DNA of 32,599 bases from Candidatus Fusicatenibacter merdavium. Lineage in GTDB: Bacteria; Bacillota; Clostridia; Lachnospirales; Lachnospiraceae. The notes beneath the pieces are model-generated. The model saw only the letters and a program-made list of their open reading frames with translations, was not told the origin of the DNA and searched no databases. Below are positions 7,442-15,110 of the stretch, one piece after another. Position 1 is the stretch's first letter, and each line of letters begins with the position of its first letter. The stretch lies in contig DXEK01000170.1 of the NCBI GenBank assembly GCA_019115005.1, positions 1 through 32,599 on the forward strand, given 5' to 3'. The translations under genes were made by a program, and so were the position numbers.

Positions 7442-7931
7442 TTACTTTGCGGGGAAAACGCCCTCCGCCAGCCATTGTTTTACGGTATCCAGACTGAAAT
7501 TTACAGCCCTGGCAATCATATCGACGGAAAGTCCCATTTTTCTTAACTCCAGAGCCGTTCTGCGAGCCTGGCTTTTTTCGCCTTCGATTTTTCCATGTTC
7601 TTCGCCTTCGCGATACCATTTTTCACTGATCTCGCACATGACCTGATAACCTCCTTCCTCGGATTTGAGAAAATGTACGCGCCTGGAGAGGTCTCCCTGA
7701 CTCATATCATTGGGATCTGCAGTTTTAAAAATTCCATTAGCTGTGCCGCCGCGCTGTGATCGTTGACTGCGGCATTGACGTATAAGATATCAGGATACGA
7801 AGCACATGCTGACAGGCAGCCGGGTCCTGCAGTGCAGCGGTCATAAATACGTCGCTGAACAGATTCAGCGACCGGGCCTCGGCAATACGGCGTTCCCGGG
7901 CCTCCAGATTTTGATTATTGTTTTTGGTCAA
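7442..7931 (-). pseudogene. Decayed Rpn/PD-(D/E)XK nuclease
   Basis: The N-terminal part (to HVLRIL) and the C-terminal part (from about NAAVNDHS through MSQGDLSRRVHFLKSEEGGY... to the end) match the intact gene at 6051-6896. The middle, including the catalytic D and E-x-Q, is deleted. In addition an A-run has lost one base (TTTTAAAAATT at about 7730 against TTTTAAAAAATT in the intact copy), so the frame breaks. The repeat KIEG block is also shorter by one unit. Not functional. Confidence 0.85.
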
Positions 7932-7997
7932 AAATACTCCTTTCTTTTTGACCCACTCTTCCAGGGCGAACAAATAGTTCGCACATCTGTATAAATG

Positions 7998-8026
7998 ATT
8001 CTACCATTTGGCCGTAAAAAATGCAA
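7998..8026 (-). promoter_or_regulatory. Promoter of the decayed nuclease copy
   Basis: TTGCAT (8021-8026), 17-nt spacer and TAGAAT (7998-8003) on the minus strand, identical to the intact copy's promoter. Confidence 0.6.
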
Positions 8027-8185
8027 GTAATCGAGAAACCATTGGTGCTGCATCCGTTGGTATTTATGCCCGCGGACAACGAGCCGACCGAAGCGGAGCG
8101 TAGACCAAATATCCCGCAGCTCTGCTGCGTTACAAATTTGATGTCCCATGGTTTGTTGTGGGATTTTTGACTGTGGGCGGTCTGT

Positions 8186-8249
8186 AAGTCGTTAAAATAC
8201 AAAAAAAGTCGCTGAATTCCATTGACTTTTTTTTAGAATATATTAGAAT
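8186..8249 (+). promoter_or_regulatory. Promoter plus shared activator-type element (copy C)
   Basis: AAGTCG at 8186, a second AAAAGTCGC 20 nt on, GAATTCCATTG, then 19 nt to -10 TAGAAT (8244-8249). Here the -35 is good (TTGACT, 8223-8228). The layout is the same as upstream of the GH50-like and GH2 genes. It points toward the ABC exporter pair, whose first start codon is at 8994. Confidence 0.6.
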
Positions 8250-8292
8250 AATAGACAATAGATACCGCGTATAAGGCATAAAAATCAGAAAT

Positions 8293-8454
8293 ATGACGAT
8301 TGCTTATATACACGGTAAGAAGATCAGAGAAAGGGAGTGTCCGGGTGAAGACTGTATTGTAATCAAGAACTGCATATTGGAAAGCTGCAGAAGAGATGCT
8401 GTATCTGTTTCAGAATACAGTTTTATCTTTGTGCCGTTTATGAAACAGCGGTAA
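8293..8454 (+). CDS. Doubtful 53-aa Cys-containing ORF
   Basis: It encodes MTIAYIHGKKIREREC, then PGEDC, KNC and ESC, so four Cys in about twenty residues, and ends FVPFMKQR. It is the first ORF after promoter copy C and lies upstream of two exporter genes, so a secreted peptide substrate is conceivable. Against this, no Shine-Dalgarno sequence precedes the ATG and no leader or cleavage motif (such as GG) is visible. Confidence 0.2.
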   Translation: MTIAYIHGKKIRERECPGEDCIVIKNCILESCRRDAVSVSEYSFIFVPFMKQR

Positions 8455-8644
8455 TTTGCATTACAATGAGTCTGAACGATGACGCGCCCTGTCGAGAGAA
8501 TTCCTTTTCCGCAGACGAAAACCGGAACGGAAAGGAACCATATGTGCTGTTGCGCTGCCTGATGGCAATGTTTTGCTGTACGTATGGGTATATATAGAAT
8601 AAGCTGTATCTTTTATTTTTCGACCTGGAAAAGGAATAATAACA

Positions 8645-8884
8645 ATGGTAACAGTTCGGTTGACTGAACGATCGCTGATCGTGCAGTTATGCCGGATGCG
8701 GGCAGATCGGATCCCGCGGACTGTACCGGGAAAAGCTGAAAGAAAGATACAAAACAGAATGGAAACAGGGATAATATCAGGATCATGCGTTGTATTTGCG
8801 GCTGCATGGTCCTTTTTGTATGTCAGAATATATGGAATCGTTCCGGCGGCGGAACGGCTGCATATATCTCTCGGACGTATGTAA
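8645..8884 (+). CDS. Doubtful 79-aa small membrane protein ORF
   Basis: AAGGA lies 9 nt before the ATG. The product has one hydrophobic stretch (GIISGSCVVFAAAWSFLYV, about residues 42-60). The 5' end is made from a copy of the 28-bp palindromic element, so the ORF may be fortuitous. No family recognised. Confidence 0.22.
   Translation: MVTVRLTERSLIVQLCRMRADRIPRTVPGKAERKIQNRMETGIISGSCVVFAAAWSFLYVRIYGIVPAAERLHISLGRM
8648..8675. repeat. 28-bp palindromic element, copy 2
   Basis: It starts GTAACA, core GTTCGGTTGACTGAAC (8654-8669), ends GATCGC. The arms have diverged and the flanking octamers do not match. Confidence 0.45.
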
Positions 8885-8899
8885 TCTTTGAACTTGTAT

Positions 8900-8941
8900 C
8901 TGGTCTGTGCGTTTTCTGCGCAGATCCGGCTGAACTGTTAC
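8900..8941 (-). repeat. Partial copy of the larger palindromic element
   Basis: Read on the minus strand it begins GTAACAGTTCAGCC and continues into a hairpin GATCTGCGCAGAAAACGCAC, matching the left part of the 134-bp element at 13421-13554. The other end is not present, so it is a fragment. Confidence 0.45.
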
Positions 8942-8993
8942 AAAGCGGACAGCAGTTTTCAGGAAAAATCTGATATTATCGAAAGGAATCTTT

Positions 8994-10853
8994 ATGCGTA
9001 CAACAAATTCAAATGCCGCAGAGGCGGCGGAAATCAAAGGAAAGAAAGATCCATATACCTTCTGGAACACATTGGTCTTTCTGCTGAAAGGGATCCGCAG
9101 CAGCGATCCAAAGCTGCTGGCATTTATGATCGTGGAGGCTGTCTGCACGGTCGTCACTCCGTATCTCGGAATGTATCTCCCGAAATTCGGTGTGGATCTT
9201 GTGACGGAGCATGCGGATCTGAAGCGGGCGGCCCTTCTCCTGGGCGGGATCACCGTCATCATGGCGGTCTCCCAGATGGCCGGGACAATGGCGCAGCGGG
9301 CACAGACGATCCTGCAGGACCGCCTGCGCAGCCATTATCGAAACCGTCTGTTTGCGAAGACCCTGGAATGTGATTATGAACATGTGGAGAGCGCCGAATG
9401 GCAGAAACGGTACCAGGAGGCAAGGGAAATGAGTGTCAACTGGGGAGAATGGTCAGGCACCACGCTGATGTCCCAGGGCGCGGTAAAGACATTTGCCGCT
9501 GTTTTCAGTTTCTTCCTGTACGGGTCCATCATTGCGGAACTGAATCCATGGCTGCTGATCCTGCTGGCCGGGCTGTCGATGCTGCATTTTCTGGCGCTGC
9601 GCCGGGCGCAGAAGCACGAAGTGGACCGGATCCTGGAACGGAGCGGAATCCAGCACGGACGGTGGTATTTCCGGACAAAGGCCTCTGACGTCAACCTGGG
9701 AAAGGATCTCCGGCTCTATGAGATGGCCGGGTGGATCCGGGGATACTTTCACCATTACCGGGACGCGCATTTCCGTCTCCGTCAGGATGTGCAGAATCAT
9801 TTTTATCAGGCGGCGCTGGTAAAGGCGGCGACGTTGTTTCTCCGGGACGGTGTGGCGTACCTGTATTTTCTGTGGTTGGCCTGCAGCGGAAGGATCACGG
9901 CAGGAGATTTTGTCCTGGCCTGCAGCGCTGTGGCTTCGTTTTCCACATTGGTGACCCAGGTATCCGACAGTGTCGGGCAGATGTTCCAGGCATTGCCGCC
10001 GCTGAAACGGATGCGGGCATATCTGGACGCGGCTGACGAGCCGGAACCGGAACCTGCAGCGGAACTTCCCGCGAAAGGAACGCCGGTCTCTGTGGAATTC
10101 CGGGACGTCACCTTTGCCTATGACCAGAAAGCGCCGGTGCTGGATCATTTCAGCCTGAAGATCCGCCTGGGAGAAAAGCTGGCTCTTGTGGGCGTCAACG
10201 GCGCCGGAAAGACGACGATCATCAAATTGTTGTGCGGATTTTATCATCCGGCCGGCGGAGAGATCCTGGTCAACGGGACGGATGTCAGAAACTATAAGAA
10301 AAAGGATCTGTGGCAGCTGATCGCGCCGGTGTTTCAGGAGGCGACGATCCTTCCGTTTACAATCGCGGAGAATGTTTCCCTGCAGCCGGATCAGGAGACA
10401 GACCATGCGCGGGTGAGAGAATGCCTGGAGACAGTCGGGCTGTGGGAAAAGGTACAGTCGCTCCCGTCGGGAATGGATACCGGGATGATGCGTCTGGAAG
10501 AGGACGAAGGCATCATGCTGTCCGGCGGCCAGAAGCAGAAGCTTCTCATGGCCCGGGCATTGTACAAGGATGCACCGCTGCTGTTTTTTGACGAGCCGAC
10601 GGCGGCATTGGATCCCATCGCAGAGAGTGAGACATACGAACAGTTTCATCAGCTGTCCGGGGACAAGACGGCAGTGTATATCTCCCATCGTCTGGCCAGT
10701 ACCCGCTTCTGCAGCCGTGTGGTGCTGCTGGAAAACGGTCAGGTCAAAGCGAGCGGGACACATGAGGAACTGCTGAAAAGCTGTCCGGCCTACGCGGAGA
10801 TGTTCCGGGTACAGAGTCGGTATTACAGAAAAGAAGAGGAGGCGGTATTATGA
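8994..10853 (+). CDS. ABC exporter half-transporter (permease plus ATPase), subunit 1
   Basis: The product is 619 aa: an N-terminal six-helix exporter domain (residues about 25-335) and a C-terminal nucleotide-binding domain (about 360-600). Visible motifs: Walker A G400-VNGAGKTT (K406), signature LSGGQ at 509, Walker B LLFFDEPTAALD with E534, and the switch His in YISHRL. All catalytic residues are present. It overlaps the next gene by 4 bp (ATGA), as expected for a heterodimer translated together. AAAGGA precedes the ATG. The substrate is unknown; peptides and drugs are common for this fold. The nearest recognised promoter is copy C at 8186-8249. Confidence 0.9.
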   Translation: MRTTNSNAAEAAEIKGKKDPYTFWNTLVFLLKGIRSSDPKLLAFMIVEAVCTVVTPYLGMYLPKFGVDLVTEHADLKRAALLLGGITVIMAVSQMAGTMAQRAQTILQDRLRSHYRNRLFAKTLECDYEHVESAEWQKRYQEAREMSVNWGEWSGTTLMSQGAVKTFAAVFSFFLYGSIIAELNPWLLILLAGLSMLHFLALRRAQKHEVDRILERSGIQHGRWYFRTKASDVNLGKDLRLYEMAGWIRGYFHHYRDAHFRLRQDVQNHFYQAALVKAATLFLRDGVAYLYFLWLACSGRITAGDFVLACSAVASFSTLVTQVSDSVGQMFQALPPLKRMRAYLDAADEPEPEPAAELPAKGTPVSVEFRDVTFAYDQKAPVLDHFSLKIRLGEKLALVGVNGAGKTTIIKLLCGFYHPAGGEILVNGTDVRNYKKKDLWQLIAPVFQEATILPFTIAENVSLQPDQETDHARVRECLETVGLWEKVQSLPSGMDTGMMRLEEDEGIMLSGGQKQKLLMARALYKDAPLLFFDEPTAALDPIAESETYEQFHQLSGDKTAVYISHRLASTRFCSRVVLLENGQVKASGTHEELLKSCPAYAEMFRVQSRYYRKEEEAVL

Positions 10854-12652
10854 AAACGAAAGATGGAAAACTTCTGATGCGCTGCCTGAAAGAAATCTGG
10901 AACCATGAGCCGCAGTCTCTTTTGATGGCAGGCGGTCTTGCGGTGGCGGATGCGCTGCTGCCGCTGGTTCCGGCGCTGCTCTCCTGGCTGTTTGTGGAGG
11001 GCCTGGCTGCCGGCTGGTCTTTTGGCCGTCTGGCAGCGATCGCCGGGATCGGCGTCACAGTTCTGTTTCTGCTGAATGCCCTGCGGGGAAAGATGTATCA
11101 CTGTGGGCTGCCGCATACAGAGAACTGTAACGATCTGATGGAGTGGGAATATCAAGAAAAGACGATGACGATGGACTATGCTTCCCTGGACAGCCGGGAG
11201 GCGGCGTATCTGCGGGCAAAGATCCACAATGATTATCAGTGGGGCAACGGCGCCTACTTTATGGTTCCCCAGTTCCAGAGACTTTGCAGCGCAGTGCTGG
11301 GGATCGCAGCGGCTGTCGTGCTGATGGCGCCTGTCCTGATGCAGAGGAGTTTTTGGCTTCACTGGTCGTCGCCGGTATTTCTCGTGTTTGCGGTGGCCCT
11401 GACGGGGCTTTCCGCCCGGAGCCAGAACCGTGTTTTCGTGAAGACGGAGGCGCTGCGGGACGAGTATGACAAAAAGAGCGCCAGAAGCGACTGGCTGGTC
11501 GATAACCTCACCTACAGAGAAGGAAAGGATATCCGTATTTACCGGGCGAAATCGCTGATCATGGGCGCGCTGCGGGAAACAGAGCGGGATCATATGGTGG
11601 ACGGCGAGAGCCGGCTGGAAGGCCGCGCCGGGGCTCTGGACGGAATCATCTCTGGTCTGCTGATGGGCGGTTCCTATGTATTTATTGTGCTGCGGGCGCT
11701 GCAGGGCGCGCTCTCGGCGGGGTCTGTGGTGCTGTTCGCGTCATCGATTTATCAGCTGTGCGAGAGTCTGAAGCTGCTGGCCAGAAGTCGCAGCGAGATT
11801 TTCCGGAATGCGCGGCGGATGGAGAGCAGCCTGGATTATCTGGAACTGCCCGGTCTGCTTCAGGACGGGCCGCGGTCCGTCGGACAGACAGAGGAAGCGG
11901 TGGACATTGAGTTCCGGGATGTGACATTCTACTATCCGGGAAGCGGAATTCCGGCATTGTCGCACGTTTCGATGCACTTGCGTCCCGGTGAGAAAACCGC
12001 GGTGGTGGGAAGGAACGGAAGCGGTAAGACGACGATGATCAAGCTGCTGTGCCGTCTGTACGATCCGCAGGAGGGCCAGATCCTGATGAATGGAAAAGAT
12101 ATCCGCGAGTATCGTTATGAGGAGTATCTCCGGATGTTTTCTGTGGTGTTCCAGGACTTTTTCCTGCTGGCGCTGCCGCTGGGGGAAAATGTGGCCGGAG
12201 CCAGGGAATACGATGAGGAGCGGGTGCGAGAATGTCTTGAAAAGGCCGGCTTTGGTCCGCGGCTGGCACGGATGGAGAAAGGTCTGCAGACCAGCCTTTA
12301 CCGGATCCTCGCGGAGGACGGTGTGGAAATCTCCGGAGGGGAAGCCCAGAAGATCGCGCTGGCCCGGGCGCTGTACAAAAACGCTCCGATGGTGATCCTG
12401 GATGAGCCGACTGCAGCCCTGGATCCGATCTCGGAATATGAAGTCTACAGCGGGTTCCGGAATCTGATCGGAGATCGGACAGCGTTGTTCATCTCCCACA
12501 GGCTGTCTTCCTGCCGGTTCTGTGACCGAATCCTGGTCTTCCAGGACGGGCAGCTGGTACAGGAAGGCACCCACGAAGAACTGCAGCAGGACAGGCAGGG
12601 CCTGTACAGCCGGATGTGGGAGGCACAGGCACAGTATTATCAGGAAAGCTGA
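10850..12652 (+). CDS. ABC exporter half-transporter (permease plus ATPase), subunit 2
   Basis: The product is 600 aa with the same layout as its partner: membrane domain about 15-330, ATPase domain about 345-590. Walker A is G387-RNGSGKTT (K393), the signature ISGGEAQ starts at 494 (a variant of LSGGQ), Walker B VILDEPTAALD has E519, and the switch is FISHRLSS. Only the signature departs from consensus, so one of the two composite ATP sites may be weaker, as is usual in heterodimers. GAGGAGG lies upstream of its ATG inside the end of subunit 1. There is no clear terminator after it, so read-through into the FeS protein gene 53 nt downstream is possible. Confidence 0.9.
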   Translation: MKTKDGKLLMRCLKEIWNHEPQSLLMAGGLAVADALLPLVPALLSWLFVEGLAAGWSFGRLAAIAGIGVTVLFLLNALRGKMYHCGLPHTENCNDLMEWEYQEKTMTMDYASLDSREAAYLRAKIHNDYQWGNGAYFMVPQFQRLCSAVLGIAAAVVLMAPVLMQRSFWLHWSSPVFLVFAVALTGLSARSQNRVFVKTEALRDEYDKKSARSDWLVDNLTYREGKDIRIYRAKSLIMGALRETERDHMVDGESRLEGRAGALDGIISGLLMGGSYVFIVLRALQGALSAGSVVLFASSIYQLCESLKLLARSRSEIFRNARRMESSLDYLELPGLLQDGPRSVGQTEEAVDIEFRDVTFYYPGSGIPALSHVSMHLRPGEKTAVVGRNGSGKTTMIKLLCRLYDPQEGQILMNGKDIREYRYEEYLRMFSVVFQDFFLLALPLGENVAGAREYDEERVRECLEKAGFGPRLARMEKGLQTSLYRILAEDGVEISGGEAQKIALARALYKNAPMVILDEPTAALDPISEYEVYSGFRNLIGDRTALFISHRLSSCRFCDRILVFQDGQLVQEGTHEELQQDRQGLYSRMWEAQAQYYQES

Positions 12653-12705
12653 AAATGTAAATAGGAATACTTTTTTAATTGAAAAAGAAACGGAGGGGGC
12701 AGTAA

Positions 12706-13389
12706 ATGGAAAGTAGAAAAGTAAAAAATATGATGTTTGCACTGGGAGCGGATCTGTGCGGAATCGCATCTGTAGATCGTTTTTCGGAAGCTCCGAAAGG
12801 TTATCACCCCTGTGATGTACTGCCGGAATGTAAATCTGTCATTTCTTTTGCGTGTCGTTTTCCGGCGGGAACAATTCATTGCAGTTCTCCTGTTCCGTAT
12901 ACGAGGGTACGAAATTCTATTACGGCTAAATTGGATCAGATGGCACTTGATTTTTGTATTGAAATGGAAAAGATTGGAATTGTATGCGTGCCAATTCCTG
13001 TCAATGAAAGCCAGTGGGATGAGACAACAGGAAGGTGGCGTTCAGTAGTCTCCCTGAAACATGCGGCTCAGGCTGCGGGGCTTGGAACGATTGGCAGACA
13101 TTCGCTTGTGATTACTCCTGAATTTGGTAGTATGATCTGGTTGGGCGCTGTTCTGTGTGAGCAGGAGTTGGAACCGGATGAAAGAAAGAAATCAATCTGT
13201 GATTTATGTGGTCGTTGTGTAGAGATCTGTCCGGTACATGCACTGGAGAATTCTGAAATGGAGCAGATGACCTGCTGGGAATATGCATTTGGTGATGACC
13301 AGAAAACAAAGTCCTGGAATATTCACTGTCATAAATGCAGAGATATCTGTCCCTATCATCTGGGAACAGAAAATTCATGGACGGAATAG
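12706..13389 (+). CDS. QueG-like iron-sulfur protein with two [4Fe-4S] motifs
   Basis: The product is 227 aa. Two cluster motifs are visible: C165-x2-C168-x2-C171-x3-C175-P, and C190 with C208-x2-C211-x3-C215-P. The order and the text (SLKHAAQAAGLGTIGRHSLVITPEFGS, then CDLCGRCVEICPVHAL) are those of the epoxyqueuosine reductase / reductive dehalogenase-like FeS family. It is much shorter than true QueG (over 300 aa) and lacks its C-terminal repeats, so a tRNA-modifying role should not be assumed; many Clostridia have such short paralogues of unknown function. GGAGG lies 9 nt before the ATG. The gene is visibly more A+T-rich than the ABC genes before it, suggesting a different origin. Confidence 0.78.
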   Translation: MESRKVKNMMFALGADLCGIASVDRFSEAPKGYHPCDVLPECKSVISFACRFPAGTIHCSSPVPYTRVRNSITAKLDQMALDFCIEMEKIGIVCVPIPVNESQWDETTGRWRSVVSLKHAAQAAGLGTIGRHSLVITPEFGSMIWLGAVLCEQELEPDERKKSICDLCGRCVEICPVHALENSEMEQMTCWEYAFGDDQKTKSWNIHCHKCRDICPYHLGTENSWTE

Positions 13390-13420
13390 AGAAGAAACTT
13401 TACTTCCAAGAAAGTAATTT

Positions 13421-13554
13421 GTTACAGTTCAGCCAGGTCTGCGCATTCACTGCGCAGACCGTATGAAAACATAGTGCCTGTAGGCATCCGGCCCATCGCG
13501 AAGCGATTCTCAATGGCTGGATGCCGGTTACAGTTCAGCTGGCTGAACTGTAAC
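13421..13554. mobile_element. 134-bp miniature element with 14-bp inverted ends and flanking duplication
   Basis: The left end GTTACAGTTCAGCC (13421-13434) and right end GGCTGAACTGTAAC (13541-13554) are perfect inverted repeats. AGTAATTT precedes and AGTAATTC follows the element, a direct repeat of 8 bp with one mismatch. Inside are a perfect hairpin GGTCTGCGCA-TTCAC-TGCGCAGACC (13436-13460) and a second one (about 13484-13524). Its last 28 bp (13527-13554) are themselves a full copy of the 28-bp palindrome. It has no coding capacity. Confidence 0.65.
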
Positions 13555-13564
13555 AGTAATTCAT

Positions 13565-13622
13565 AAAAAAGCCTCAGGAAAACTTCACGGCAGATGCCGG
13601 GAAAGGAGTTCCTGAGGCTTTT
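13565..13622. terminator. Terminator of the sigma/anti-sigma operon
   Basis: GCCTCAGGAA and TTCCTGAGGC pair (10 bp), with A-run 13565-13570 on one side (six T on the minus strand) and TTTT on the other, so it may work in both directions. Confidence 0.85.
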
Positions 13623-13631
13623 ATCCTGAGT

Positions 13632-14615
13632 TTATTCATGGTGCTCCCCGTGATGATGTCCGCTGCCGGAGTTTCCTCCGCCGGAATTGCCCGCGCCGGA
13701 GCCGTCCGTGTCCGGATTGCCCGTGCTATTTTCGGAAGTATCGCTGCCGGAGTTTCCTGTACCGTTTCCGGCGCCGTTCCCCGTCAGGGAATCACTGAAA
13801 CTGCAGTTGTCGTCCGAGTCTTCCGGAACGTCGGAACAGTCGTCCGATCCGGAGTCTTCCGGAATGTCGGAACAGTCGTCCGATCCGGAGTTTTCCGGAA
13901 TGCCGGAAGTGTCTTCTGTCCCGCCGGTATCGGAAGAATCCGAGGAATCCCCGGAAAGCTGCCGGATCCGGCTCCAGATCTCATGCATGGAAAGATCCTG
14001 TACGTCCTCGGAAGTCACCGAGGGATCCAGTTCCTGTAAGATCAGGAACGCCTGATATTTTCCGAAGGACATCCCGCAGGAATGAGCTTCATGCACTTCT
14101 TCCATATCGCCGGAGTGGCAGTGGACGTTGGAGTAGCCGGACACAGACGTTTCCATGTCCTGGAGCACCTCCTGATTCTGAGTTTCCGACTCGCCGGCAA
14201 CGGTCAGAGAGAGCACATTGTCCCCGGCTAGAAGCGTCTCGATCGTATCGCTTTTCAAGATGCGGTCCAGGGCGTCCATATAATCCAGATATTTGAGATC
14301 CAGGGAGTCTGCAAGGGACGCTCCGTCGTCGTTATAGCCCTCCACCGATATGATCCGGCGGAAACAGTTCAGTCCCAGTTCCAGAGACGGATTGATGTCG
14401 ACGCTGATATAGGTCACAGGAGCAAAAAAGAGATAGCATACACCGGCGGCACAGAGAAACAGACAGAACACAGAAGCGGCTGCAAGACGACGGATATGGG
14501 AAGCATGCCGGGCACTTGTCCGATATACTTTTTCCTTCAGATACGCTCTGGTATGTTCTTTCAGTTCCGGCTCTGCGTGGATCTGGTCGAACGCTTTTTT
14601 CCATGTTTCATTCAT
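13632..14615 (-). CDS. RsgI-like membrane anti-sigma factor with low-complexity extracellular tail
   Basis: The product is 327 aa. Residues 1 to about 40 are cytoplasmic and would bind the sigma factor. One membrane helix (about 43-66, AAASVFCLFLCAAGVCYLFF) is followed at once by VTYISVDINPSLELGLNCFR, the hallmark of the RsgI middle domain, with ISVEGYNDDG next. After about residue 215 the chain turns into Ser/Asp/Gly/Asn-rich repeats (12-residue units SGSDDCSD[IV]PED) and ends in a His-rich tail HHHGEHHE, suggesting cation binding outside the cell. Its start overlaps the end of the sigma gene by 8 bp, so the two are translationally coupled. RsgI proteins in Clostridium sense extracellular polysaccharide through C-terminal modules; no such module is seen here. 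Confidence 0.82.
   Translation of the reverse strand: MNETWKKAFDQIHAEPELKEHTRAYLKEKVYRTSARHASHIRRLAAASVFCLFLCAAGVCYLFFAPVTYISVDINPSLELGLNCFRRIISVEGYNDDGASLADSLDLKYLDYMDALDRILKSDTIETLLAGDNVLSLTVAGESETQNQEVLQDMETSVSGYSNVHCHSGDMEEVHEAHSCGMSFGKYQAFLILQELDPSVTSEDVQDLSMHEIWSRIRQLSGDSSDSSDTGGTEDTSGIPENSGSDDCSDIPEDSGSDDCSDVPEDSDDNCSFSDSLTGNGAGNGTGNSGSDTSENSTGNPDTDGSGAGNSGGGNSGSGHHHGEHHE
13816..13909 (-). repeat. 36-bp tandem repeat inside the anti-sigma gene
   Basis: Two nearly identical 36-bp units (13816-13851, 13852-13887) and a partial third (to about 13909) encode the 12-residue repeat rich in Asp and Ser. In-frame units permit length variation without frameshift. Confidence 0.8.
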
Positions 14616-15093
14616 TGTCAGTCATCCCCTCCAGTTCTTGTTTCAGCAGGTGTCTGGCGCGTGTGAGAAGTGTGTAGACAGTGTTTACGTTCTTTTTCAG
14701 GATCCGGCTGATCTCCGCAGCGGAGTACTCTTCATAATAATAGAGATAAACAACGTTTTTATATTTTTCCGGAAGAGAAAGAACGGCATCCAGCAGTTCG
14801 CTGTGCTCTGTGTCAGGTACCTGTGCAGTCTCCTTCAGTGTGTCCAGTGACGTCGTCCGGCTGCGGAAGAAGCTTTTCAGCAGATCCTTGCAGGCATTGA
14901 TCGTCACCCGTATGATCCACGCCTTTTCGTGCTCTTCGCTCTCAAAAGGCTCCGGATAAAGTACATATTTCAGAAAGACCGTCTGAAAGATGTCTTCCGT
15001 GTCCGAATAATTTTTCAGATGTACCATGCAGATCCGCCGGACGGTATCCGCGTACCGCTCGATGGCTCTGTTTGCCTCTTCCTCACTTCGCAT
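14608..15093 (-). CDS. ECF-type RNA polymerase sigma factor
   Basis: The product is 161 aa. Region 2 (residues about 5-75) includes YSDTEDIFQTVFLKY and EKAWIIRVTINACKDLLKS, the standard sigma-70 region 2 text of ECF factors. Region 4 (about 105-155) reads LSLPEKYKNVVYLYYYEEYS then AAEISRILKKNVNTVYTLLTRAR, the -35-binding helix-turn-helix. The start MRSEEEANRAIERY was preferred over a longer frame because ECF factors begin at about this point and AGGG lies upstream. It lies 17 nt after the secreted-protein gene and overlaps the anti-sigma gene, so the three form one operon. The sigma factor should be held by the anti-sigma protein and released by an outside signal. Confidence 0.88.
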   Translation of the reverse strand: MRSEEEANRAIERYADTVRRICMVHLKNYSDTEDIFQTVFLKYVLYPEPFESEEHEKAWIIRVTINACKDLLKSFFRSRTTSLDTLKETAQVPDTEHSELLDAVLSLPEKYKNVVYLYYYEEYSAAEISRILKKNVNTVYTLLTRARHLLKQELEGMTDNE

Positions 15094-15110
15094 GTCTGTT
15101 TTCCCTGCCC

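Larger units (their letters stand above)
7387..8028 (-). mobile_element. Rpn/PDDEXK_2 nuclease cassette, decayed copy
   Basis: It is the same unit as 5995-6993 minus an internal segment: the sequence jumps from ATAAGATAT (matching up to about 6412) to CAGGAT (matching from about 6757), a loss of about 345 bp. Both ends match the intact copy closely. Confidence 0.65.
8250..8993 (+). other. Long untranslated or poorly coding leader before the ABC exporter genes
   Basis: About 740 nt with no confident gene. It holds a hairpin near the predicted transcript start (ACCGCGTATAAG pairing with CTTATA-TACACGGT), three short ORFs (8293-8454, 8466-8597, 8645-8884) and two palindromic repeat copies (8648-8675, 8900-8941). 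The 8466-8597 frame (43 aa, MSLNDDAPCRENSFSADENR...) lacks a ribosome site. Confidence 0.4.

Noticed and set aside
8028-8180. Minus-strand frame reading MGHQICNAAELRDIW... upstream of the decayed nuclease copy
   Set aside because: It runs without interruption into the nuclease promoter and leader, has no ribosome site and matches no family I know; it looks like a chance frame or an old remnant.
9453-10763. Long open frames on the strand opposite to the ABC exporter genes (and similar ones opposite the GH2, GH50-like and other genes)
   Set aside because: They lie wholly inside well-supported genes, read as Arg/His/Pro/Gln-rich chains without domains, and have no ribosome sites. High third-position GC makes such frames common.
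12706-13389. Calling this gene queG (epoxyqueuosine reductase)
   Set aside because: It is about 227 aa, lacks the C-terminal part of QueG, and no queuosine genes are nearby; only the FeS motifs are shared.
13421-13554. Repeated hairpins as a possible CRISPR array
   Set aside because: The copies are dispersed across 26 kb without regular spacers, and no cas genes are present.
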